Positions 10,297 through 19,003 of a stretch of 64,000 nucleotides of DNA are shown here, piece after piece (position 1 is the first letter of the stretch; each line of letters starts with the position of its first letter). This DNA comes from Opisthocomus hoazin (taxonomy: Eukaryota; Chordata; Aves; Opisthocomiformes; Opisthocomidae): the NCBI RefSeq assembly GCF_030867145.1, contig NC_134414.1:130708465-130772464 (forward strand), read 5' to 3'. A program made the translations under genes and the position numbers. Below the pieces are notes generated by a model. The model was not told the origin of the DNA and did not search any database. It saw only the letters and a list, made by a program, of their open reading frames with translations.

Positions 10297-11405
10297 GTAA
10301 GAGCAATTTTTTCTTTATTTCACTTGTAATAAACTCTGTTAGCATATCTGTTGCATACAAGAGAACGTCATGTGTGGCTTTTGGCGAATATGGTATCTTG
10401 TGAAAGTTTTGGTGACAAATGTCAGATGAAGTAATCCTGTTTTCATAAAACAGTTTGAAAATTAAGCAGGTGTTGATGTTATTGTAGTGGGTGTACAAAG
10501 CACTTGAAGTAGCGAAGACATGATATTCTAGCCCTGCTTAAAGTGATGAGACATAAGGGAGACAGGCTTTGCAAAGCTTGCCACCCTTTTTCCTCGTGTG
10601 TCTCGATCCGTTTGCCATCCGTCTTTCTCACTCTTTTCAGCTTGCGAAGACAGCTCATGACCTAAGTAAAATGGCAGTCATTTACCTGGTGGATGTGGAC
10701 AAGGTTCCAGTGTACACACAGTATTTTGACATAAGTTATATTCCATCGACTGTATTTTTCTTCAATGGACAACACATGAAGGTTGATTACGGGTATGTCA
10801 GCCTACCTGGCATTATCTATTATGTCTGTAGGAATATCAGTCTTTCTCTATGTTACCATGTCTGCGGAAGGTGACGTTTGAAAACTATGATGTTGGTACC
10901 GGCATCTGCATTCAGAGCTCTGTAGGAAGCCGGAAGGACTTAAAATTAAGAAGTATTTTGAAATATGCTCTGATGCAATAAGTAGGTGTCAGCTGTCAAA
11001 TGTGCCTGACTGCAAACAATCGTACGGTTAACATCTTAGACATGACACTGCACCTTTTTGGACTTTGGAGGTCACAGTGTACTCCAGACTTGGCTATGCC
11101 ATTACCAGTGTGGTTCGTTCGTTCAGAATGACCACATCAGCACCCCTGATGTCATCATACACATTTTCTTGTCTTTAGGTGATTTTGCTTTGAACGCTTT
11201 AATATTACAATTCTACCTTTATCTTATGCTTATATTCAGGTCTCCAGATCATACCAAATTTGTAGGAAGCTTCAAAACAAAGCAAGACTTTATAGATCTG
11301 ATTGAAGTGATTTACCGTGGAGCAATGCGTGGAAAGCTCATTGTGAGAAGTCCTATTGATCCCAGTAACATTCCTAAGTATGACCTTCTCTACCAAGGAA
11401 TTTAA
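10165..11405 (+). CDS. TXNL4B: TXNL4B, thioredoxin-like U5-type splicing protein (DIM1 family), three exons
   Basis: Coding exons 10165-10296, 10641-10792 and 11240-11405 join in phases 0 and 2 to exactly 149 codons plus stop, the length I recall for human TXNL4B, and nearly every residue agrees with it (starts [20 protein letters not shown], ends YDLLYQGI). The protein is a nuclear thioredoxin-fold relative of TXNL4A/DIM1, implicated in pre-mRNA splicing through PRPF6 and in cell-cycle progression. As in that family, there is no redox CxxC pair at the usual active-site position; the central segment reads [16 protein letters not shown]. All splice sites are GT-AG. Coding stops at TAA 11403-11405, with a poly(A) signal 171 nt later. 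It is head-to-head with TRMT10C and tail-to-tail with ARB2B. Confidence 0.97.
10641..10792 (+). CDS. TXNL4B: TXNL4B coding exon 2
   Basis: Acceptor CTCTTTTCAG; begins L-A-K-T, ends in phase 2 after HMKVDY at donor GTATGT. Contains the conserved YLVDVD strand and the [12 protein letters not shown] core. Confidence 0.96.
11240..11405 (+). CDS. TXNL4B: TXNL4B coding exon 3 and stop
   Basis: Acceptor CTTATATTCAG; begins by completing Gly, then [17 protein letters not shown], and ends at TAA. The most conserved part of the protein. Confidence 0.96.
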
Positions 11406-11575
11406 TGGGTCGACCTGAGATAGTTACGGAAATGGCCGATGTTCTAGATCCCTCTTTTCCTTCAAGTATTTTTAGCCACCTCTGACACCGTGGAACAGTT
11501 TGAGCATTTATGTTGAAGGATCATATTGGTCTCCTCCCGAAGACAGACATTCTGTCACCTTGTACTTCTCTCATA

Positions 11576-11581
11576 AATAAA
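11576..11581 (+). terminator. TXNL4B: TXNL4B poly(A) signal
   Basis: AATAAA in CTCATAAATAAAGC, 171 nt after the stop codon, followed by T/GT-rich sequence near 11617-11630. The first canonical hexamer downstream. Confidence 0.7.
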
Positions 11582-11599
11582 GCTACGTGTTCACACGTA

Positions 11600-12685
11600 G
11601 AATTCACACAAGTGACTATTCTTTGAGTTGCATGCTGACCAGCACTTACAAAACAGGGAGGTTGTATGCATCCTCCACGACGGCATCTCCAGTGCAACTT
11701 AAGATTAAGTGAACTAAAGAACCATATAGTCTATTAATTGTCTATTTAGTACCACTTTCATTCGGACGTAATAACAGTAAATCTGTCTTTATTTAAAAAG
11801 ATATGCTTGCTCTCAAAATCATTCAGCTGACTATGCCTTTCCAATAGAATTTTACACTTTCATGCACTCCTGGATAACTGGACGGAAGTTTTTTCACAGT
11901 ATTAGAGATGACTGAAATCTGAAATGTATATAAATGCAAAAGGGAAGCTGACACTCTCTTTTCTCTGGTACTCAGTGTTACTGTTCAACAGTTTTTTTGA
12001 CAAGATGGGAACTGAAGGTGTAGGACAAAGTTTTGTCATCCTTCATAGCTCTTCTGCAGCCACTAAGCACTTTTAATTCCCACAGGATTAAACTGGAAGT
12101 TCAGAATAACTGTTTTGTTTACATTCACTTTGAAGTTTATATGACTAGCTGCTTATACAAATTGCAAACCTGGAGTATGGACATATAAAAACTGTCTCTA
12201 TTTCCCACCTCTGTCTAAAATTAAACAACTAAGAGAAAACGGCAATGTCTTTCTTTTGCATCAGTTTGGCGAGTGCAGGTTGCTAGAATATGGCATTTCT
12301 ATAGCAGCTCATGCCCAGTACTCTCACTGGTTAGCTGGCTTTAAAACAGAAATTACTTTAGCTCACTGTATCTTTTTGGGGGCATACCACCTCCAGCTGG
12401 AGGGAAGGTGGTAGTATTTAATTCCCTTAAGTATTGTTCAGCTTAACAGTAAACATTTCAAGGAGGAAGGTGGATGTTCCAGCTCTTGAAAGAATTTAAA
12501 CACTATATGTTATATAATGAGGAAGAAATAGACACTTTACCTGGATTTTGTGTTCCAGATGTGTCCTTCTAGTGAAAGCTATGCACTGAAGCGAGTGTTT
12601 TCCTGATCATTTAGTCTGATTATAGAGCCATAACTACAGAATGTTTATTTAAAAAATGACACACATGAGAAGTGATATACCTTAA
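11600..12685. other. intergenic space between convergent TXNL4B and ARB2B
   Basis: AT-rich sequence with no recognised exon, repeat or RNA gene. It would hold any extended 3' UTRs of the two convergent genes; a distal minus-strand AATAAA for ARB2B lies at 12690-12695. Confidence 0.5.
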
Positions 12686-12920
12686 CATCTTTATTTTGTG
12701 CAACTTTAAATTTCACAGCTAGCTGAAGGGTTGTGGCTTAAAGCCACACTTCTTTCCTAATAGTTAACTTGTATTTGTGTGTTTCTCAAAAACAAGCAAA
12801 CTAGCTTCAAGCTTAGAACTGTAACTTGCTCCCCAGTGACAGGAAGGTCCTTGGATGACTGACAGATGCAGGGGCACTTACGAAAGGAAGAGACCGCTAT
12901 CAAGAACAAATCAGTGTACC

Positions 12921-12930
12921 TTTATTTATT
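12921..12930 (-). terminator. ARB2B: overlapping AATAAA signals at the ARB2B stop codon
   Basis: The last codons AAT AAA TAA form two overlapping poly(A) hexamers on the minus strand. A second, more ordinary AATAAA lies about 230 nt downstream (plus 12690-12695) and is the likelier signal. Confidence 0.4.
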
Positions 12931-13978
12931 GCCTCTTTTCTTACTTGTGCTGCTTCTGGTTGCAACAGGTGAATGCCTAAAGGCTGGCGTGGTCTTGGCT
13001 TTCAGTGCGCTCTTCAGGTACTTAAAGACAGCAGGTAAGCAGCAGGAGGGTGCTAAACCGTACTTTTCCGTTCCAGCAGAGACAGTAGGACAGTTCACTT
13101 TCACGAGAGAACCTACCGCTTTGTCTAGAGGCTTACTGTTCAACACCCATTCACGGCAGTATTGCTGTATCCATGCTTGTGTTTGTGGATCGCTTCTAGC
13201 CTGGTGCTGCGTGTTGTGCCTGGAATCGATGAATGCCACAGAGTACACTTTATTCATGACCTCCCATTTTCTCTGCACCAGCAGATCAACAAACACCAAG
13301 CCACCGTAGCCGTGGGCAATGAAGGCCACATCCTTGGCTGCGCTCTTTGAAATGAAATGATCCCATACATACAGGGTATGCTCCTCAGGGCTGCTGCTGC
13401 CCCTCTTGGGGATACACCACATGGACTGCCTCAGTGATTCCTCCCTGGTAGAAAAGCTTAACCTCTCCTTTTCGGTCTTCGGATCAACGAAGTTGTCATT
13501 GGGATTCAGCACAATCACTCCCCCGTGGCTTTGAAGGGCCCTTTTGATGAATGGTATTTGTGTTCCGTGCTCCAGGCCCTCACTGACAATCGTCCTTTGC
13601 CCCCACTGTCCAGCACGGAAAACTCCATGGTCTTGAAGAAGGACAGTTAGGCTAGAGGAAGTTGTTAGTGCGTTCTCGCTCATGAAAAAGAAACTTCTTG
13701 GTTCATCCTCTGTAGCATCAGTAGGAATGTAAACTTTCTGCAGCATGCAGAGTCTTTCCAGGAGCTCATAAACATATTTGGTAATCAAATGTCCCAAAAC
13801 TTGATAGCGTTTATGATTCTGGTCATGTGCATTCTTGTAATAATTGAAAACAAAGGACTCATTTGTATCCAGATGCCGCAGCTCCCCTTTTATATTGAAG
13901 TCATACTTCAGTTCCCCTTGATACTCTGAACCCTCTATTAGTTTCCGCAAGCTTAGTTCGTGCTGCAGTTGTAACCAC
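12922..13978 (-). CDS. ARB2B: ARB2-domain protein, ARB2B/FAM172B-like (main exon)
   Basis: About 351 codons without a break. It aligns throughout with my recollection of ARB2A/FAM172A: ELRHLDTNESFVFNY, ITKYVYELLE, ATEDEPRSFFFMSE, RAGQW, GTQIPFIKRAL, GVIVLNPNDN, SPEEHTLYVWDHFI and the C-terminal VSAGTEK block. ARB2A is a nuclear Argonaute-linked co-transcriptional regulator with an alpha/beta-hydrolase-like ARB2 domain. At the nucleophile elbow the family HSYGG reads HGYGG (Gly codon 13309-13311), so Ser is lost. A linker present in FAM172A between the VLNPN and SPEEH blocks is much shorter here. No in-frame ATG exists at the N terminus: an in-frame TAG directly precedes TGG TTA CAA (13978), where TTTGTAG could be an acceptor, so the start codon is probably in an upstream exon. 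Human has a pseudogene (ARB2BP) in this neighbourhood; this copy is open and seems intact. Confidence 0.85.
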
Positions 13979-16270
13979 TACAAATTAAGAGGACTATATC
14001 AGTGTAGTGATAGACCCCCATACAACACCTACATGAAGAAAACCTATTGTATTTGAATTCAGATTTAAAAGTGGTTACAAACAAAATACACTTTGATACA
14101 GACTCTCTCTTTGTGGTCTGTAGTAAGCCAGCTGCTTCTAAAGCCTCTCACAGATTTTGGTTGCTAAATTCCAACAGCAGTGCATTAGTACCAATCCCTC
14201 CAGTTACTCGTTCATCCTTGCAAGCACTCGCCACACGGAAATTGTGCAATGGATGACAGAATAAGCTCACCACTGTGATCCAGGAACAGGGGAAATGAAA
14301 GTCCACGCAGCAAACTTTCATGAGATTGAGGCGTCTAGTTTCAGCTAACATAATTTTTCAACTTGTATGACTGATCAACTGATAAGAATTATACCAGGAA
14401 GTGGTTTCCATGCAACTGAAAAATTAAGCTTATCATAGCCTTATATTTTCTTAATAACTCTTTGATCTACTACCTACCATCTCTGTCTGTGGAACGGTAA
14501 ACATGGGGTAACTTTTGGTGTGGTCAGAATCCTACTTTTATAGGATTTTTGTCCTAACAGCAGAGAATTGCAGGCATTAAATTCCTACAATTATCAGTGT
14601 TTTAAAAATGAATTTATCATCTTAACGCAGTAATTTTGTTTTGGCAAATGGTTTATATGAAGTTATATTTGGCAAACACATTGGTGCAAGCTACTATATA
14701 CCTTTACATTTTTCTTGCTGAACTAACAGGTTTTTAGAACACAGCAAATCCCATTCTGACTATGTTAAAGCTCCCTATACAATCTGATAAAACTGATTGA
14801 TAGGACAGAAAGTGATCTGAAAATTTTCATGTAAGCAACTTGAGTTGGAGTCCAGCTCCTTTGTAGAATGCAAGTTTTCTTGAGTAAGCTGCTTAGCATA
14901 TTAAAAATTATTTCTTACACTTCCAAATGTAAAAAAAAAAAAAAGTTCTCTGCTTTCCAACAGAGCAACACCATATATATTTTCCCTTTGAGCAACCTCC
15001 ATTGGATCAGAGATGTTAAGTCATCTCTGCAGGGTCATTCCTGTCTTCTGTTATACAGAGAGTAGGCAAGACAATGCTACATTCTCCCTTCTTATCTCAT
15101 ATAGTAAGTAGACATAGAAAATGGAAAAAACAACCCCAACCAGATTCTATGATATATAAACCATTTACTATCTTGCCAGTTTCTTCAAAAGGGAACATGA
15201 CAAAAAAGGTGCAAATGCACATGTTCATCTAGGATTTTTTCATTCTGCAGGAAGGCATGAAAAACACAAAGGAGACGGGAGGACAGTTTGTTTGCTGTAC
15301 TACTGAAATATGGGCAATTCACACAAAAGAGATGATATTTAGTAGGGAGGAAGCTACCCATATTCATGTTGTTTTCCCTATGCAGTGAAGCGGAAGGAAA
15401 ACGGATATGGTTTAAGGAAAGGTGTCTGTGGAGAAAGGTTAAGCACAGAGGAAGTGTTCCATGACAATTAGGAATAGATAAATACAGTTTCCTCTCAGAG
15501 TGGCATGCTGTCCAGTACTGCTCTCCATCCCTTTCTCTCCTCACCCCTAAAAGGTTGTTGACTGCTGCTTGTGCTTCACGGTCTCTATATAAATGCAATA
15601 TTCAAGGGTGTTTATTCTGGCAGCCTTTACAACTGCTATTTTGATTTTTAAAAGTTACTGTTGGAAGGAAAAAAAAAAAATCCCTTTTTCCCTTCCTCTC
15701 ACTTTTCTGTTTGGATTTTAAGATTCATCAGCTGTAAATTCAGCTAGTGTTTGTTACAGCAGTTAGCATATTTGAAAGAGTACTGCAGTATAAGTATTAC
15801 TTTTTAAGAGAGTTTGCATTTAGAAACAGTTTCCTCTGTTTTAGTAAAGCCCAGCATTACCGTATGATCTGCTGTAAAATCTGTCATCATCAGAGACAGA
15901 AATCTTTTTCACTCGGGAGTTGTAGACAATTTCCCTGCGTGAAAAAAAGATAAACCCATGTTAGTTCAGGTTTCATTACTTTATGTACTTAATTCTGGGG
16001 TGTATCTGTAGAATGTATCAGTCGCTGATAGCGAAGGCCATCTAAAGCGTTTCAGGTAGCTGCACCGTCGCCAGCTAACAGCTCCCGTTTGTAAGTTACG
16101 CCTGACCGTAAGTTAAACCTAAGCCTCTTGGCTGTGAAACCAGAGAGCTGTCCCAATACAGGCAGCACCAAGGGGACAGAACGGAAAGCCACGCGCGAAA
16201 CTTACGGGTCTGAAGCTGCTCTGGGGAACAAATAAAAAGCAACGCAGCAAACCAAACCCGGTAAACAAAC
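13979..16270. other. region upstream of ARB2B, no certain exon
   Basis: Should contain the missing 5' exon(s) of ARB2B on the minus strand. Candidates are the exon at 14271-14351 and a possible leader exon ending at 16206 (minus donor ACCC, then GTAAGT) in GC-rich DNA; the latter is in the wrong phase to join directly as coding sequence. Nothing else recognisable; the 137-codon minus-strand frame at 15185-15598 has no support. Confidence 0.4.
14271..14351 (-). CDS. ARB2B: speculative first coding exon of ARB2B
   Basis: On the minus strand an ATG (14351-14349) opens 27 codons (MLAETRRLNLMK...) that end in phase 0 at ACAGTG before GTGAGC, and phase 0 is what the main exon at 13978 requires. 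The intron would be about 290 nt. I do not recognise the peptide as an ARB2 family N terminus, and the start context is only fair (A at -3, T at +4). Treat as a guess. Confidence 0.18.
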
Positions 16271-16479
16271 GTCGGTCCCCGCTTGGCTGCGGGAGGGTTT
16301 CCCCAGCGCCTGCGGCTTTGAGGCCGCCGCCCGCCCCCGCACCGGCGCCCCCCCCCCGCGCTCAGCAGGGAGGTGAGCCCGTCCGCCGGGGCCTGGCCGA
16401 GGGCGGGGGCACGGGGCCGGGACAGCGGCTGCGGCCGGGCGGTGTGCGGCCCGTTAGCGCTCACACAGAAACACAGAGC
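16270..16479. promoter_or_regulatory. left part of SENP7-side CpG island
   Basis: GC- and CpG-rich segment with C-runs, cut off at the right by the antisense CR1. It resembles the island that resumes beyond the CR1, so the two may once have been continuous. It could serve ARB2B (minus) as well as SENP7 (plus). Confidence 0.45.
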
Positions 16480-17225
16480 GGCGGGGGCGGGAAGGGACCT
16501 CCGGGGACCGCCTGGTCCAACCCCCCTGCCGAAGCAGGGTCACCTAGAGCAGGCTGCACGGGACCTTCTCCAGGCGGGTCTTGAATATCTCCAGAGGAGA
16601 CTCCACAGCCTCCCTGGGCAGCCTGTTCCAGTGCTCTGTCACCCTCAGAGCGAAGAAGTTCTTCCTCGTCTTCAGATGGAAATTGTTCTGCTCCAGTTTG
16701 TGCCCATTGCCCCTTGTCCTGTCACTGGGCACCACTGAAAAGAGTTTGGCCCCATCCTCCTGACACCCACCCTTCAGATATTTATAAGCATTTGTAAGAT
16801 CCCCTCTCAGCCTTCTCTTCTTCAGGCTGAACAAGCCCAGCTCCCTCAGCCTCTCCTCACAGGAGAGATGCTCCAGTCCCCTCACCATCCTTGTAGCCCT
16901 CCGCTGGACTCTCTCCAGTAGCTCCTCATCTTTCTTGAACTGGGGAGCCCAGAACGCAATACTCCAGATGGGGCCTCACTAGGGCAGTGTAGAGGGGAAG
17001 GAGAACCTCCCTCGACCTGCTGGCCACACTCCTCCTAATGCACCCCAGGATGCCATTGGCCTTCTTGGCAGCCAGGGCACACTGCTGGCTCATGGCCAAC
17101 CTGTCGTCCACCAGTACACCCAGGTCCCTCTCCGCAGAGCTGCTCTCCAGCAGGTCCACCCCAAGCCTGTACTGATGCCTGGGGTTGGTCCTCCGCAGGC
17201 GCAGGACCCTGCCCTTGCCCGTGTT
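16480..17225 (-). mobile_element. CR1 retroposon, antisense, about 0.75 kb
   Basis: The plus strand reads the complement of CR1 in order from the 3' end: degenerate tail, TGGTCCAACCCCCCTGCC, CTGGGCAGCCTGTTCCAG, CCTTGTCCTGTCACTGGGCA, GCTCCCTCAGCCTCTCCTC, then the end of the reverse-transcriptase ORF (minus-strand peptides such as [19 protein letters not shown] and [15 protein letters not shown]). Better preserved and longer than most copies in the window. Its ORFs belong to the element. Confidence 0.92.
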
Positions 17226-17589
17226 TGACAGTACCGAGGCGCTCCTGCTTCCTGCCGCGAGCCCCGGCGTTTCCCCCGCTTCCCTAGCGTTTGCTGGCCT
17301 GTGCTGCCGCTAACCGTACTCTGTTGCGTTCACCGAACCGCCGGCTGCGTTACCGCTCACCAGCCGGCGGGGCGCGGCCCGCCCGGGACGCCGCCATCTG
17401 CCCCACGCCGTTGGCGGCTCCGGTTCGGGCTCAGCCCCACACGCCGCCCGCGGGGTCGGGGCCGGGGGCGGGGCGCGGCCGGGCATTGCGAGCAGGGCGC
17501 GGGGCAGCGCCTCAGGGGCGGTGCGGGAGAAGAGGGCGGAGAGGCGGTGACTGCCGTTACGGGGCGGAAGCGGTGCCCAGCCCGGAAGT

Positions 17590-17671
17590 ACCCGGGGAAG
17601 CTGCGCAGGCGGCTGCGGGGCCTGGATAAACAACAACAGCAACAACAACGGCGGCGGCGGAGGTGGTGGTG
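17590..17671 (+). other. SENP7: SENP7 non-coding exon 1 (3' end defined by donor)
   Basis: GGTGGTG followed by GTGAGT gives a strong donor with intron starting at 17672; the next exon starts with an acceptor at 18957. Read into exon 2, the frame of the SENP7 ATG has no upstream ATG in this exon before a TGA (17548-17550), so exon 1 is leader only. The 5' limit is arbitrary; the start site was not determined. Confidence 0.55.
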
Positions 17672-17673
17672 GT
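17629..17673 (+). repeat. triplet repeats (CAA/CGG/TGG) abutting the exon 1 donor
   Basis: Compound trinucleotide tract: interrupted CAA units, four CGG units, then GGT units, the last of which supplies the GT of the splice donor. In the SENP7 leader it could vary in length. Confidence 0.7.
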
Positions 17674-18529
17674 GAGTGCCGTCCCTGCCGCTCGCTCTCC
17701 GCCCTTCAGCGGCTGCGGGGGGGGGGGTCGAAGCCGGAATCAAGCTCGGTGTCCCCGCTGGCCGGGGCTGGGCCCGCACGGGGTGCCTGTCGCCGGCGGG
17801 GGGGCGGCGGCGGCGGCGTTGCTGCCCCTTTGAGGGGGCCGAGGAGAGACCGTGGAAACGCGGAACCGCTCAGCCTCGGCACCCGGCCGTCAGCGAGAGG
17901 CCCCCCGTTCCCTTCGCAGCGGGAGGAGCCGGCGGGGGGAGCGGGGTGGGGCCGCCCTGGGCGGTGACCCCCCCCCCCCCCAGCCGTCATAAGGCCGGCG
18001 TTTGTCAGCTTTTCCTTTTGCCGGCGCTGGAATGGGCGGCAGCTGGGCTTTTCTGCAGTGGTCTGTAGGTGTTGCTGTTCCGCGCAGCACGGGTCTGGGG
18101 CTGTCAGTTAAAAAAACCGCCGAGTTAAATGGCAGTGCGCGAATTTAAAGGGCTTCTGGAGAGACTTCGGGCTGGCTGTAAGGCCCCAAGGTCTTGCACC
18201 AGAGTCACACAGAGTATCGATAAAGAGAATAAACCACTATGAATGCTGGAAGCTCTGAAGCTGTGTTTTCTGCTGAGGAAGAAATTTATCTGAACAGGAA
18301 TCCTTGAGTATTATTTATGCTTGGAGTGTTACAGATGTTTTCTGTGACTCCTTTTCACTTTATAATCAAAGCCTGATTTGCTTATTAGTTGCATGCTTGC
18401 CAGGGGCTGGAGTTAAGGAGTAAACGTCTTTGCTAAGGATAAATTCTGGTGAAAACTTTGTTAACAGTTCTGTCTGTGCTGATAATGCAAAGCCTTGCCC
18501 AAGCACATGTGTCTCTTGTCTTGTGGCTC

Positions 18530-18820
18530 TCAATGACTTTTTACCAAGGCCTGTAGCGACAGGATGAGGAGCAATTGTTTTAAACCAGAAGAGGCTAGAT
18601 TTCGGCTGGACATAAGGAAGAAACTTTTTACGGTGGGCGTGGTGAGGCCCTGGAACAGGTTGCTCAGAGAAGTTGTGGGTGCCCCGCTATTGCAAGTGTT
18701 CAAGGCCAGGCTGGATGGGGCTTTGAGCAACATGGTCTAGTGGGAGGTGCCTCTGCCCATGGCAGGGAGGGTGGACTAGGTGATCTTTAAAGGTCGCTTC
18801 CAACCCAAGCCATTCTATGA
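18530..18820 (+). mobile_element. CR1 retroposon fragment (sense) in SENP7 intron 1
   Basis: Reads a CR1 3' end in sense: CTGTAGCGACAGGA, ATAAGGAAGAAACTTTTTAC, GGCCCTGGAACAGGTTGC, TTCAAGGCCAGGCTGGATGG, TCTAGTGGGAGGTGCC and CCATTCTATGA at the end. Truncated at its 5' end. Confidence 0.9.
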
Positions 18821-18956
18821 AAGAGTTTTCTTTGTGCTAGCTTGCTCAGAAATAATTTTCTTGTTTTCACTTAGTACCTGCTGCTGTGGTCCCGCTTCCC
18901 TCTGAATAAGTAAACCACAAATTGCTAAGCTTATTTTGTATCTTTTTTTTTTTCAG

Positions 18957-19003
18957 TAGAGAAGATCATGGAAGGAAGAACACCATCTTCAAGTCACGTC
19001 AGC
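18957..19003 (+). CDS. SENP7: SENP7 exon 2 (start codon exon)
   Basis: A T-rich acceptor ends at 18956. The ATG is at 18968-18970 in GATCATGG (A at -3, G at +4) and opens [12 protein letters not shown], which resembles the RRPSSSE segment near the human N terminus. Phase 0 at donor GTAAGT. Twelve codons. Confidence 0.75.

Larger units (their letters stand above)
17226..18010 (+). promoter_or_regulatory. SENP7: CpG island promoter of SENP7
   Basis: GC-rich block with dense CpG, GC boxes near 17461-17473 and an ETS/GABPA-type CCGGAAGT (17582-17589). It encloses the candidate non-coding exon 1. G and C homopolymer runs lie at 17717-17727 and 17967-17981. Overlapping ORFs on both strands are compositional. 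Confidence 0.75.

Noticed and set aside
12866-13309. 147-codon plus-strand frame with a hydrophobic stretch
   Set aside because: Antisense shadow of the ARB2B C-terminal coding region.
15185-15598. 137-codon minus-strand frame as a 5' part of ARB2B
   Set aside because: No resemblance to the ARB2 family and no donor in the required phase that I could identify.
16206-16464. Minus-strand frame with donor GTAAGT at 16206 as ARB2B first coding exon
   Set aside because: It ends in phase 1, while the main exon needs phase 0; it might be a non-coding leader but not a coding exon joined directly.
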